From the NCBI GenBank assembly GCA_040882285.1, contig JBBEBQ010000018.1:248001-312000 (forward strand): DNA of 64,000 bases, read 5' to 3'. The position numbers and the translations under genes were made by a program. The notes beneath the pieces are model-generated. The model had not been told where the DNA came from. It searched no databases and saw only the letters and a list, made by a program, of their open reading frames with translations. The DNA is from Gemmatimonadaceae bacterium (lineage in GTDB: Bacteria; Gemmatimonadota; Gemmatimonadetes; Gemmatimonadales; Gemmatimonadaceae). Of the stretch, positions 27,569-36,706 are shown piece by piece (position 1 is the first letter of the stretch; each line of letters starts with the position of its first letter).

Positions 27569-28515
27569 GCGGGCACTGCGCCATCCTTCCGATCTTCGAC
27601 GACGACGAGCGCGAGTTCGCGCTCACCGATTACGAGAAGGGAATTCCGCGCTGGTGTCCCGGCTGCGGCGACCACTCGGTTCTCACGGCCGTAGAGAAGC
27701 TCCTGGTCGCCGAGCAGCTCAAGCCGGAGCAAACCGTGTTCGTGTCGGGAATCGGGTGCTCGAGCCGGTTCCCGCACTACCTCAAGACGTACGGGTTCCA
27801 CGGGCTGCACGGGCGCGCGTTGCCCGTCGCCACCGGCGTGAAGCTGCATCGTCCCGAGCTGGAAGTGTTCGTCGTGATGGGAGACGGGGACTGCTGCTCG
27901 ATAGGCGCCGCGCACTGGATTCACGCGATCCGCTACAACATGCGGATGGTCGTGCTGCTGCTCGACAACAGCATTTACGGCCTCACCAAGAAGCAGACAT
28001 CGCCGACGACGCCGCAGGGATTCAAGACGAACACGCAGCCGTTCGGAACTCCGTTGCCGCCGCTGAATCCGCTGACGACCACGCTCGGCACCACGAACGT
28101 GTCGTTCGTCGCGCAGACGGCGGAGTGGATTCCCACGCACCTGTACGCCACGATCCGAGCGGCCTACCGCCACCCCGGATTCGCCTTCGTTCGGATTCTC
28201 CAGCGCTGCCCCATGTACACGGAAGGGCTGTACAACGAGACCGTCAAGAACCCGGGAATGGTCGAGCTGCTGGTGCACGACGACGGCATTGTGCCGCCGG
28301 AGATCGACAAGATCTACACCAACCGGATCACCCACGATCCCGCCGATCTCGATTCAGCCCGCAGGCACGCCGAGGATTCGGACCGCGTACGGCTGGGTTT
28401 GTTCTACCGGAACGAGAGCCGCGCGCGGTACGACCTGCTGATGCGCCCGCCCAAAGTCACGAGCAGCGAGCGAATCGCTCTCCTCAACGAGGAGTTCGAC
28501 CACTATGCCGTCTGA
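27565..28515 (+). CDS. korB: 2-oxoacid:ferredoxin oxidoreductase, beta subunit
   Basis: A 316-aa TPP-binding subunit. IPRWCPGCGDHSVL holds Fe-S cysteines, VVMGDGDCCSIGAAHW is the TPP/Mg2+ motif, LLLDNSIYGLTKKQTSPTTP follows, and another cluster Cys lies in LQRCPMYTEG. Length is normal. sucCD, which uses succinyl-CoA, lies later in the window, and this fits 2-oxoglutarate as substrate, but pyruvate cannot be excluded from sequence alone. The end overlaps the next gene by 11 bases. Confidence 0.92.
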   Translation: MSGHCAILPIFDDDEREFALTDYEKGIPRWCPGCGDHSVLTAVEKLLVAEQLKPEQTVFVSGIGCSSRFPHYLKTYGFHGLHGRALPVATGVKLHRPELEVFVVMGDGDCCSIGAAHWIHAIRYNMRMVVLLLDNSIYGLTKKQTSPTTPQGFKTNTQPFGTPLPPLNPLTTTLGTTNVSFVAQTAEWIPTHLYATIRAAYRHPGFAFVRILQRCPMYTEGLYNETVKNPGMVELLVHDDGIVPPEIDKIYTNRITHDPADLDSARRHAEDSDRVRLGLFYRNESRARYDLLMRPPKVTSSERIALLNEEFDHYAV

Positions 28516-29488
28516 CGAGCGGGTGCTCTCGGCCCTGTCGGGTCTGCGCCCGGCAATCGATCGCTACCGCCTCGCGGCGTCCGGCACGCTGGAGCGGGCG
28601 CGAGCGATGCTCGCCTTCGAGCCCGGCCCGGGGCGGACGCGCGCGGCACTCGGCGAGTTCGCCGGCGGCCGCATAGACCCGGAGCGCTTCGCGCTGGTGT
28701 CGGCCGGCACGGATCCTCTCGACATGACCGGACGCGAAGTGGTCGAGCACGTCGTGGAGGTGATCGAGGACATCCTCGGCGCGCGCGATGAGCAGTTCTT
28801 CATTCCCGTCGGTCAGGCCGGCAATGCGGCCGAGACGATCCGCGCGAGACTCGCCGGACTGGGCGCCGCGCACGCGGCCGCGCGGATTCTCGACCTGGTG
28901 AAGCGGCACGGCTACGATCTCCTGCGGCACGGATCACCCTCGGACGGATATCCTTTCGAGCGATGGACCGCGGCCGAGCGCGCGCTCGCGCCGCCGCTGG
29001 TCGTCCGGCTCGACGGCTCCGCTCTCGACGCGCTCGAGCTCGCGCCGCTTGTCGATGGCTGCGTGCGACTGGTGCTCATCGTGGATGGGCCCGCCGCGCC
29101 GGCGCCCCTGGCGCGACTCGTATCGCCCGGCACTCTGATCGCGCAGGTGGACGACGCGAGCTTGCTCGCCGGGCTGGCTGAGTTCGACGGGCCCGCCGTC
29201 ATCGCGGTGATGCAGGGCCAGGAAGCCCGCTTCGTTCACGATCCGCGCGCGGGGACCGCGCCGTGGCAGCGCATCCGGGTGGACCGCATGCCAGCGGTGC
29301 CGCCGCGAAAGACGCTCGGCTCGCGGACCGCATGGCAACAGCGTGACGATCTGGCCCACCTCAAGGCGCTCGTCGAGCCGCCGAGCCTCGCGCATTCCGC
29401 GGCCGGCGCCGGCAATGGCCACGCCGATCCAACCGATCGTCTCACGGCCTGGCTGATCGAGCAATCGGGCCAGGCAGGCGTTGCATGA
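28505..29488 (+). CDS. Protein of unknown function between korB and rnfB
   Basis: A 327-aa protein that I do not recognise. No signal peptide or membrane segment is seen. Residues ~1-60 are helical. Residues ~75-160 include a Glu/Val-rich helix (REVVEHVVEVIEDIL) and a stretch with FFIPVGQAGNAAETIRARLA. Residues ~175-265 alternate hydrophobic strands and helices, with VRLVLIVDGPAAPAPLARLV, like a Rossmann-type domain. The last ~60 residues are low-complexity. It has few cysteines and no Fe-S motif. ATG 28505 overlaps korB by 11 bases and its stop is 6 bases before rnfB, so it belongs to the redox operon. A scaffold, assembly or regulatory role is possible but unproven. Confidence 0.75.
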   Translation: MPSDERVLSALSGLRPAIDRYRLAASGTLERARAMLAFEPGPGRTRAALGEFAGGRIDPERFALVSAGTDPLDMTGREVVEHVVEVIEDILGARDEQFFIPVGQAGNAAETIRARLAGLGAAHAAARILDLVKRHGYDLLRHGSPSDGYPFERWTAAERALAPPLVVRLDGSALDALELAPLVDGCVRLVLIVDGPAAPAPLARLVSPGTLIAQVDDASLLAGLAEFDGPAVIAVMQGQEARFVHDPRAGTAPWQRIRVDRMPAVPPRKTLGSRTAWQQRDDLAHLKALVEPPSLAHSAAGAGNGHADPTDRLTAWLIEQSGQAGVA

Positions 29489-29494
29489 TCACCG

Positions 29495-30337
29495 ATGGCT
29501 GACATCCTGATCGCGGTCTTCACCCTCGGCGGCGTCGGGCTCGTGTTCGGCACCCTCATAGCGACCGCCAACAAGCGGCTCTGGGTGTGGGAAGATCCGC
29601 GCGTCGACGTCGTCACGCAGATGCTGCCCAGCGCGAACTGCGGCGCCTGCGGCCTTCCCGGGTGCCGCGCGTTTGCCGAGCAGGCCGTGCAGGGCAAGGT
29701 GACTCCAGCACAGTGCACGGTCGCCGGCGAGGAGGCCCGCCAGCAGATCGCCGGCTACCTCGGCGTGGAAGCGGGAGAAGCCGTGAAGAACGTCGCGCGG
29801 CTGCTGTGCGCCGGCGGGCTCGACGTCGCGGGCTATCAGGCGGAGTACCGCGGACTCCCGACCTGCGCGGCCGCGGCGGCCGTCGCGGGCGGAGGCAAGG
29901 GCTGCGTCTGGGGCTGCCTCGGACTCGCGGACTGCGAGCGGGTGTGCGACTTCGACGCGATCCACATGAGCGAGACGGGACTGCCGGTCGTGGACGTCGA
30001 GAAGTGCACGGCATGCGGCGACTGCGTGGACGCGTGCCCCAAGGCGCTGTTCGAGCTGCGGCCGTTGAGCGCGGGGCTCCTGGTGCAGTGCAAGAACCTC
30101 GTCGCCGGCGACGAAGCGCTCGAGCAGTGCACGGTCGCTTGTACCGCATGCGCCAAGTGCGTGCAGGACGCGGTCGAAGGGCTGATCAGCGTAGCCAGCG
30201 GAGTCGCGGTGATCAACTACGACAGGATCGCGCTGGCCGAGCCGCGCGCGATCGAGCGGTGTCCGACCGGAGCCATAGTGTGGCTCGCGGGAGCGCAGTT
30301 CACGCACGAGCCCATGGCCGCGAGGCAGCTCCAATGA
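29495..30337 (+). CDS. rnfB: Rnf complex subunit RnfB
   Basis: A 280-aa Fe-S subunit taken to receive electrons from ferredoxin in the Rnf complex. Membrane anchor at residues ~3-24. The RnfB cluster site NCGACGLPGC starts with Cys49 and Cys52. After this come WGCLGLADCERVCDFDAI, CTACGDCVDACPK and a further set CTVACTACAKCVQ, so several [4Fe-4S] clusters are likely, as in the long clostridial RnfB rather than the short gamma-proteobacterial form. It is separated from the other rnf genes by the giant oxidoreductase that follows with an ATGA overlap. Confidence 0.9.
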   Translation: MADILIAVFTLGGVGLVFGTLIATANKRLWVWEDPRVDVVTQMLPSANCGACGLPGCRAFAEQAVQGKVTPAQCTVAGEEARQQIAGYLGVEAGEAVKNVARLLCAGGLDVAGYQAEYRGLPTCAAAAAVAGGGKGCVWGCLGLADCERVCDFDAIHMSETGLPVVDVEKCTACGDCVDACPKALFELRPLSAGLLVQCKNLVAGDEALEQCTVACTACAKCVQDAVEGLISVASGVAVINYDRIALAEPRAIERCPTGAIVWLAGAQFTHEPMAARQLQ

Positions 30338-33300
30338 AGCTCTGGCCCAAGTCGAGGAGCAAGTCCACTCCCCCGGCCTCGTACCCCTACCCGGGCGAGC
30401 TGCGGGCGCTCGACGGCGGGAGCGCCGTCGTGGAGATGGAAATCGCGGCAAGCGAGGCGGCGGGCGCTTATCCGATCACGCCCTCCACCCAGATGGGCGA
30501 AGGGTGGGCGGTAGCGGTCGCGGACGGCAAGCGCAACGTGCACGGCCGGCGCCTCCTTTTCTTCGAGCCCGAGGGCGAGCACGCCGCGGCGGCCGTCACC
30601 GCGGGCATGTCGATGGCCGGCCTGCGCGCGACGAACTTCTCGAGTGGGCAGGGAATCGTGTACATGCACGAGTCGCTGTACGCCGCGGTCGGCAAGCGAC
30701 TCACCTATGTGCTGAACATCGCCGCCCGCGCGATCACCAAGCACGCGCTGAACGTGCACGCCGGCCACGACGACTACCACGCCGTGGACGACACCGGCTT
30801 CTTTCAGCTCTTCGCGAAAGACGTACAGGAATGCGCCGACCTCAATCTCGTCGCGCATCGCGTGGCCGAGCTGTCGCTCAACCCGGGCATCATCGCGCAG
30901 GACGGATTCCTCACGAGCCACGTGATCGAGTCGCTGCGGCTTCCCGAGCGCGAGCTCATCAAGACCTATCTCGGCGACCCCGCGGACCTGATCGAGTCAC
31001 CGACGCCCGCTCAGCGCATGGTATTCGGCGACACGCGCCGCCGGATACCGGAAGCGTTCGATCTCGACTATCCGGCGATGCTCGGCGTCGTGCAGAACCA
31101 GGACAGCTACGCGCAGGGCGTGGCCGCGCAGCGGCCGTTCTACTTCGACCACATCGCCGAGCTGACGGACCGCGCCTTCGACGAGCTTGCCGCGCTCACC
31201 GGGCGGCGCTACGCGCGCGCCCGCGGTTACCGGGCCGACGACGCCGAATGGCTGATAGTCGGACAGGGCTCGGTCGTGTCCAACGCCGAAGCCGTCGCCG
31301 ATCACCTGCGCGCGACGCGCGGACTCAAAGTCGGCGTCGTCAATCTCACGATGTTCCGGCCGTTTCCCACGGACCTGCTGGTCGATTTGCTCGCCGGCAA
31401 GAAAGGCGTCGTGGTGATGGAGCGCACCGACCAGCCGCTGGCGGTGGATCCTCCACTGCTGCGCGAGATCCGCGCGGCCATGTCGAAGGCGGTGGAGAAC
31501 GGACGCGCCGCTCCCGGCGCGCCGCCGCCGTACGCCGGGATCGCGCCGCTGGCCGCGGAGCTGGTGCCCGATTTCTTCACCGCGTGCTTCGGGCTCGGCA
31601 GCCGCGACCTGCAGCCTGGTCACATCATCGCGGCCGTGGAGAACATGCTCCCGGGCAGCGCGCGCACGCGGCAGTTCTACCTCGGGATCGACTTCGTGCG
31701 GCCGCGCACGCGACTGCCCAAGCTGCAGATCTGGCAGGAGCAGCTGCTCGAGAGCTATCCGCTCCTCGCCGACCTCGCGGTCGAGTCATCGAGCGAAGTA
31801 AACCTGCTGCCGCCCGGCTCCACTGCGCTGCGCATCCATTCGGTGGGCGGCTGGGGCGCGATCACGATGGGCAAGACCCTCGCGATGACGGCGTTCGAGC
31901 TGCTCGGCCTGAGCATCAAGGCGAATCCAAAGTACGGCTCGGAAAAGAAAGGACAGCCGACGACGTTCTACGCGGTGCTCGCGCACGAGCCGGTCCGGCT
32001 CAACTGCGAGCTGCGCCACGTGGACGTCGTGCTCTCGCCGGATCCGAACGTGTTCCGCCACAGCGATCCGCTCGAAGGGCTGGCCGAAGGCGGCGTGTTC
32101 GTGGTGCAGAGCGATCTCGCGCCCGAATCGTTCTGGCAGACGCTGCCGGCCAAGGCGCGTCACACGATTCGCGATCGCGGCATCAAGCTGTACGTCCTCG
32201 ACGCGTTCGTGATCGCGCGGCAGGAAGCGTCCGACGCCGATCTGCGCTTCCGGATGCAGGGCGCCGCGTTCATGGGCGCGTTCTTCGCGACCTCGTCGCT
32301 GCTCGCCAGCGAAGGCTCGAGCGAAGCCTCGCTCTTCGAGGGGATCCGCAAGCAGCTCACCAAGAAGTTCGGGTCGAAGGGCGAGCGCGTAGTGGAAGAC
32401 AACGTCCGGGTCATACGTCGCGGGTTCGACGAAGTCCGCGCGGTGGAAATCGCCGCGGGCGACGTGCCCGACGAGCCGGGAAAGGTGCCGCGGATGCCGG
32501 CGCTGCTCGATTCGCCCGGCGCCGAGCGGGGCCCCGGCAACCAGGGCCGGTTCTGGGAGCAGGTGTGCGCGCCGTGCCAGTTGGGCCAGGACGGAATCGC
32601 CGACCCCTTCGCGGCCATCAGCACCGTGCCGGCCGTGACGGGTGCCGTGCGCGACATGAGCGGCGTGCGGCTCGAGGTCCCCGAGTTCATCGCCGATAAA
32701 TGCAGCGGCTGCGGCCAGTGCTGGGTGCAGTGTCCGGACTCGGCGATTCCCGGACTCGTCAACAGCGTGGAGGATGTGCTGGTCGCCGCGATAGACGCGT
32801 CGGTGAACGGGCTGCGCATGGATCGCGTTCGACCCATCGTCAAGCACTGGGCCCGCGAAGCGCGGAAGATCATCGATCAGAATCCCGCGGCACCGGTCGC
32901 CGACGCGTGGGAGCAGTCCTACCGCACGGTCGTGGACAAGCTCGGGTGGGACGCAGACCGGAAAGCAGCCGCAGAGCCGGAGTTCCTCGCGGCCAATGCC
33001 CGGCTCGCCGAATTCCCGCTCGCCCGAACCAAGCCGTTCTACGACGCGCTCGAAGGAAAGGCGAAAGGCACGGGCGGGCTGCTCTCCATCACGGTCAACC
33101 CCGAGGCGTGCAAGGGCTGCAATCTGTGCGTGGAGGTCTGCCCCGACGGCGCGCTGCTGACCGTGAAGCAGGACGAGCCCGGCCTCGAGAGATTGCGCCG
33201 CAACTGGAGCATCTGGAACAGGCTGCCCGACACCGACGACAGGTACGTGAACGTGTCGAGCGTGGACGAGGGGATCGGCGTGCTGTCGTCGCTGCTGCTC

Positions 33301-35358
33301 AAGAAGGCCACCTATCGCTCCATGGTCGGCGGTGACGGAGCCTGCATGGGCTGCGGCGAGAAGACGGCCGTCCACCTCATCGTCTCCGCGATCCATGCGT
33401 GGATGCAGCCGCACGTGGCGAAGCACGTCGCGCGCCTCACCGAGCTCATCGCCGCGCTGGATAAGCAGGCGCGTGATCTGGTGTCGTCGGCGGCCGATCT
33501 CGACGCCGCGGCGTCCGCGAGCGGCTCGGTCGCGGTTCCGATCGACGCGGCCAGGGCCGAGCGGCTGCGCCTGCTCAATTCCGCGCTCCGCGATCTGCGC
33601 GACATCAAGTGGCGCTACGTCGAGGGACCCAGTGGCAAGGGCCGCGCGTCGCTCGGAATGACGAACAGCACGGGCTGCTCCTCGGTGTGGGGGAGCACGT
33701 ATCCGTACAACCCGTATCCGTTCCCCTGGGTCAACCACCTCTTCCAGGATTCGCCGTCAGTCGCCATAGGCCTGTTCGACGCCCACATGCGCAAGATGGC
33801 GGACAACTTCACCGCGGTCCGGCGGGCGGCGCTGCTCGCGTCGGGCGAATACGACGCGGCGCGCGACGAGCCGTTGATCGGTGATCTCGAATGGACCCGG
33901 TTCACCGACGAGGAGTTCGCGCTCTGCCCGCCGATCGTCGCCATGGGCGGCGACGGAGCGATGCTCGACATCGGATTCCAGAACCTTTCGCGCCTGCTCG
34001 CATCGGGGAAGCCGATTCGCGTGGTGGTGCTCGACACGCAGGTGTACTCGAACACCGGCGGCCAGGCGTGCACGTCGGGGTACACCGGCCAGGTCGCGGA
34101 CATGTCGGCGTGGGGCAAGTCGCAGCACGGAAAAACCGAGACGCGCAAGGAGCTGGCGTTGCTCGCGATCGCGCATCGCGGCGTGTACGTGCACCAGAGT
34201 TCACAGGCCGCGGCCTCGCACCTCATCTCGGGGGTGCTGCGCGGGCTGCAGAAGCGGCGCCCCGTGCTCATCAACGTGTACACGCCGTGTCCGGTGGAGC
34301 ACGGACTCGCCGACGACTGGGCGCAGCACGCGGCGCGCCTCGCGCTCGAGAGCCGCGCGTTCCCGTTCCTCACGTACGACCCCGACGGCGGCCCGAGCTT
34401 CGCCGACTGCCTGAGTCTCGACGGTAATCCGTCGCCCGATGGCGAGTGGCCGTCGTACGCGCTCAAGTACCTGGACGAGGCCGGCGCCGAGCAGACGATG
34501 GAGCTTCCACTCACCATCGCCGACTGGGCCGCCACCGAGACGCGGTTCAAGCAACACTTCTCCGAGCTGCCCGCGTCCGACTCGGGCGACGAGATGCCGT
34601 TCCACGAGTATCTCGCCGCCGGTGCGGACGACCGCGCCGAACGCACTCCCTTCATCTGGGCGCTAACTAAGGACCGGAAGCTCCGGCGACTGAAGGTGTC
34701 GGGCGAGATGGTCGGGCTCGCCCAGGAGCGGCTGCAGTTCTGGTCGCAGCTCCGGCAGCTCGCCGGCCTCGAGATCCCGGTGACAGTGCACGACACCGTC
34801 GTGGCCGAGATGGAATCGGAGTTCGAGCGGCGCGCCGACGCGCTGCGGCTCGAATACGAGGCGAAGATGGCGGAGCTGCAGAGCAGCCTTCCGGCCAAGA
34901 TCGCGCGCCGGATGGCGGAAGGGTTGGTCAGGAGCGCGGGCAGCTCGGCCGCGGTGGCCGACCTGCTTGCCTCGCTGCCACCTCCCGGTAAGTCGTCGGG
35001 CAACGGCTCCGCGCCGGTCGTCGCCGCGGCCCCAGCGCCGGTCGCCACGCCGGCACCAGTCGCCGCGCCTGCGGCGGCCGCGGCCGCAGTGGCCGACGAC
35101 GAGCCGCTCGTGCTCGAGGCGTATATCGATTCCGCCAGCTGCACGACGTGCAACGAGTGCACGGACCTGAACAACAGGTTGTTCGCGTACAACGCCGACA
35201 AGCAGGCGTACATCAAGGACGTCACTGCCGGCACGTTCCAGCAGCTCGTCACCGCGGCCGAGCGCTGCCCCGTGGCCATCATCCATCCCGGCACGCCGCT
35301 CAACGCGAAGGAGAAGGATCTCGCGAAGTGGGTGAAGCGCGCCGAGAAGTTCAACTGA
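30334..35358 (+). CDS. nifJ: Giant fused pyruvate:ferredoxin oxidoreductase with C-terminal ferredoxin-like domain
   Basis: A 1,674-aa single-chain PFOR (pyruvate + CoA to acetyl-CoA + CO2 with low-potential electrons; reversible). Order: Pyr domain with AAGAYPITPSTQMGE (~40-55); core domain; gamma domain (SVGGWGAITMGKTLAMTAF, ~508-526); two-cluster ferredoxin domain (Cys790/793/796/800 and Cys926/929/932/936); TPP domain with CMGCGEK (Cys1004/1007), STGCSS (Cys1115), GGDGAMLDIG (~1205) and Cys1319 as likely proximal-cluster ligands. A helical hairpin is inserted at ~1020-1085. Beyond a normal ~1,180-aa PFOR come a coiled-coil-like stretch (~1460-1545), an Ala/Pro linker (~1555-1590) and a ferredoxin-like domain with Cys1603/1606/1609 and Cys1646. 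ATG 30334 overlaps the rnfB stop. Confidence 0.9.
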   Translation: MKLWPKSRSKSTPPASYPYPGELRALDGGSAVVEMEIAASEAAGAYPITPSTQMGEGWAVAVADGKRNVHGRRLLFFEPEGEHAAAAVTAGMSMAGLRATNFSSGQGIVYMHESLYAAVGKRLTYVLNIAARAITKHALNVHAGHDDYHAVDDTGFFQLFAKDVQECADLNLVAHRVAELSLNPGIIAQDGFLTSHVIESLRLPERELIKTYLGDPADLIESPTPAQRMVFGDTRRRIPEAFDLDYPAMLGVVQNQDSYAQGVAAQRPFYFDHIAELTDRAFDELAALTGRRYARARGYRADDAEWLIVGQGSVVSNAEAVADHLRATRGLKVGVVNLTMFRPFPTDLLVDLLAGKKGVVVMERTDQPLAVDPPLLREIRAAMSKAVENGRAAPGAPPPYAGIAPLAAELVPDFFTACFGLGSRDLQPGHIIAAVENMLPGSARTRQFYLGIDFVRPRTRLPKLQIWQEQLLESYPLLADLAVESSSEVNLLPPGSTALRIHSVGGWGAITMGKTLAMTAFELLGLSIKANPKYGSEKKGQPTTFYAVLAHEPVRLNCELRHVDVVLSPDPNVFRHSDPLEGLAEGGVFVVQSDLAPESFWQTLPAKARHTIRDRGIKLYVLDAFVIARQEASDADLRFRMQGAAFMGAFFATSSLLASEGSSEASLFEGIRKQLTKKFGSKGERVVEDNVRVIRRGFDEVRAVEIAAGDVPDEPGKVPRMPALLDSPGAERGPGNQGRFWEQVCAPCQLGQDGIADPFAAISTVPAVTGAVRDMSGVRLEVPEFIADKCSGCGQCWVQCPDSAIPGLVNSVEDVLVAAIDASVNGLRMDRVRPIVKHWAREARKIIDQNPAAPVADAWEQSYRTVVDKLGWDADRKAAAEPEFLAANARLAEFPLARTKPFYDALEGKAKGTGGLLSITVNPEACKGCNLCVEVCPDGALLTVKQDEPGLERLRRNWSIWNRLPDTDDRYVNVSSVDEGIGVLSSLLLKKATYRSMVGGDGACMGCGEKTAVHLIVSAIHAWMQPHVAKHVARLTELIAALDKQARDLVSSAADLDAAASASGSVAVPIDAARAERLRLLNSALRDLRDIKWRYVEGPSGKGRASLGMTNSTGCSSVWGSTYPYNPYPFPWVNHLFQDSPSVAIGLFDAHMRKMADNFTAVRRAALLASGEYDAARDEPLIGDLEWTRFTDEEFALCPPIVAMGGDGAMLDIGFQNLSRLLASGKPIRVVVLDTQVYSNTGGQACTSGYTGQVADMSAWGKSQHGKTETRKELALLAIAHRGVYVHQSSQAAASHLISGVLRGLQKRRPVLINVYTPCPVEHGLADDWAQHAARLALESRAFPFLTYDPDGGPSFADCLSLDGNPSPDGEWPSYALKYLDEAGAEQTMELPLTIADWAATETRFKQHFSELPASDSGDEMPFHEYLAAGADDRAERTPFIWALTKDRKLRRLKVSGEMVGLAQERLQFWSQLRQLAGLEIPVTVHDTVVAEMESEFERRADALRLEYEAKMAELQSSLPAKIARRMAEGLVRSAGSSAAVADLLASLPPPGKSSGNGSAPVVAAAPAPVATPAPVAAPAAAAAAVADDEPLVLEAYIDSASCTTCNECTDLNNRLFAYNADKQAYIKDVTAGTFQQLVTAAERCPVAIIHPGTPLNAKEKDLAKWVKRAEKFN

Positions 35359-35362
35359 GCCC

Positions 35363-36706
35363 ATGACCGGCTTCCGGACCGCGCTCCGGACTGGATTCCG
35401 GCACGGGGTGCACCCGGCCGAGGAGAAGGGGCTCACGAGCCATCTCCCCATCCGGCGCATGCCCTATCCGGCCGAGCTGATCCTCCCTCTGCGGCAGCAC
35501 GCGGGCAAGCCGGCGAAGCTGTGCGTCAAGGTCGGGGACATAGTCGAGCGCGGCGACAAGATCGCGGAAGCCGACGGCTACATGTCGGTCCCGGTTCATG
35601 CGTCGGCGGCGGGCACCGTGGTTGGCGTTGAGCTGTGGCCGCACCCCGACGGATCGATGGCGGAGGCGGTGCGCATCGAGGTGGCGCAGTACGCTCCGCA
35701 CGTTCCACGTCCCCGGCTCGTGCCGCATTGGGAGGGACTGACGCCGGAGCAGGTCGTGTCGGCGGTGCAGCAGGCGGGAGTGGTAGGGCTCGGAGGCGCG
35801 GCGTTTCCCACGCACGTGAAGCTGGCGCCGCCCAAGGAATTTCCGGTGCACACGCTGATCATCAACGGCGCCGAGTGCGAGCCGTATCTCACCTCCGATC
35901 ACCGGACGATGGTCGAGTATCCGGAGCGGGTCCACTTCGGCGTGCGGGTGATGATGCACGCGATCGGCGTGCGGCGGTGCGTGATCGGAGTCGAGCGCAA
36001 CAAGCCGGACGCGATCGAAGCGCTCCGGCGAACCGTGCCGACCGACCTGGACGTGACGATTCTCCCGCTCACGGTCAAGTATCCGCAGGGCGCGGAGAAG
36101 ATGCTCATCCACGCCGTGACCGGCGTCGAGGTAGCGTCGGGGAAGCTGCCCGTCACCGCGGGAGTCGTGGTGCAGAACGTCGGCTCGGTCGCGGCCATCG
36201 CGGAGGTGTTCGAGACGGGGCTGCCGCTGGTGGAGAGGATCGTCACGATATCGGGCCACGGGCTGAGAAAGCCCGCGAACCTCATCGTTCCCGTGGGCAC
36301 CAGGCTGCGCGACGTGCTCGCGTTCTGCGACGGAATGACCGCGGACGCCGCCGAGGTGATCGTCGGCGGACCGATGATGGGTCTGGCGCAGGCCAATCTC
36401 GACGCGCCGGTAGTCAAAGGGACGTCCGGCGTCGTCGTGCTGGAGAAATCCGAGACGCGCAGCGCGAAGGTGTATCCGTGCGTGCATTGCGGGAAGTGCG
36501 CGGACGCATGCCCGGTCTTTCTCAATCCGTCGCTGCTCGGCGATCTCGCGCGCGTGCAGCGGTACGAAGAGATGGCCGCTCTCCACCTGGCCGACTGCAT
36601 GCTCTGCGGCTCGTGCGCGTACGTCTGCCCGTCGAACATCCCGCTCGCGCAGCTCTTCCAGGCGAGCAAGGTCGCGCTGCGGCGCGCCGCGGCGGCTGTC
36701 GCGTGA
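35363..36706 (+). CDS. rnfC: Rnf complex subunit RnfC
   Basis: A 447-aa NADH/flavin-binding subunit, cytoplasmic side. Residues ~10-40 are the RnfC barrel start (GVHPAEEKGLTSHLPIRRMP). GLGGAAFPTHVKLAPPKE and INGAECEPYLTSDHRTM form the NuoF-like nucleotide/FMN-binding region. Two [4Fe-4S] motifs follow, CVHCGKCADACP and CMLCGSCAYVCPSNIPLAQL. Length is near the usual minimum. It starts 4 bases after the oxidoreductase and overlaps rnfD by 4 bases. Confidence 0.95.
   Translation: MTGFRTALRTGFRHGVHPAEEKGLTSHLPIRRMPYPAELILPLRQHAGKPAKLCVKVGDIVERGDKIAEADGYMSVPVHASAAGTVVGVELWPHPDGSMAEAVRIEVAQYAPHVPRPRLVPHWEGLTPEQVVSAVQQAGVVGLGGAAFPTHVKLAPPKEFPVHTLIINGAECEPYLTSDHRTMVEYPERVHFGVRVMMHAIGVRRCVIGVERNKPDAIEALRRTVPTDLDVTILPLTVKYPQGAEKMLIHAVTGVEVASGKLPVTAGVVVQNVGSVAAIAEVFETGLPLVERIVTISGHGLRKPANLIVPVGTRLRDVLAFCDGMTADAAEVIVGGPMMGLAQANLDAPVVKGTSGVVVLEKSETRSAKVYPCVHCGKCADACPVFLNPSLLGDLARVQRYEEMAALHLADCMLCGSCAYVCPSNIPLAQLFQASKVALRRAAAAVA

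Noticed and set aside
28505-29488. A third oxoacid oxidoreductase subunit (delta or gamma)
   Set aside because: It lacks CXXCXXC motifs and the gamma domain is already fused in KorA.
31786-33738. 650-codon - strand frame opposite the PFOR gene
   Set aside because: Composition is that of a shadow frame, with no motif or ribosome site; the + strand has a full set of PFOR motifs.
33615-35354. 579-codon Ser-rich - strand frame
   Set aside because: Ser/Arg-rich antisense shadow of the PFOR C-terminal part.
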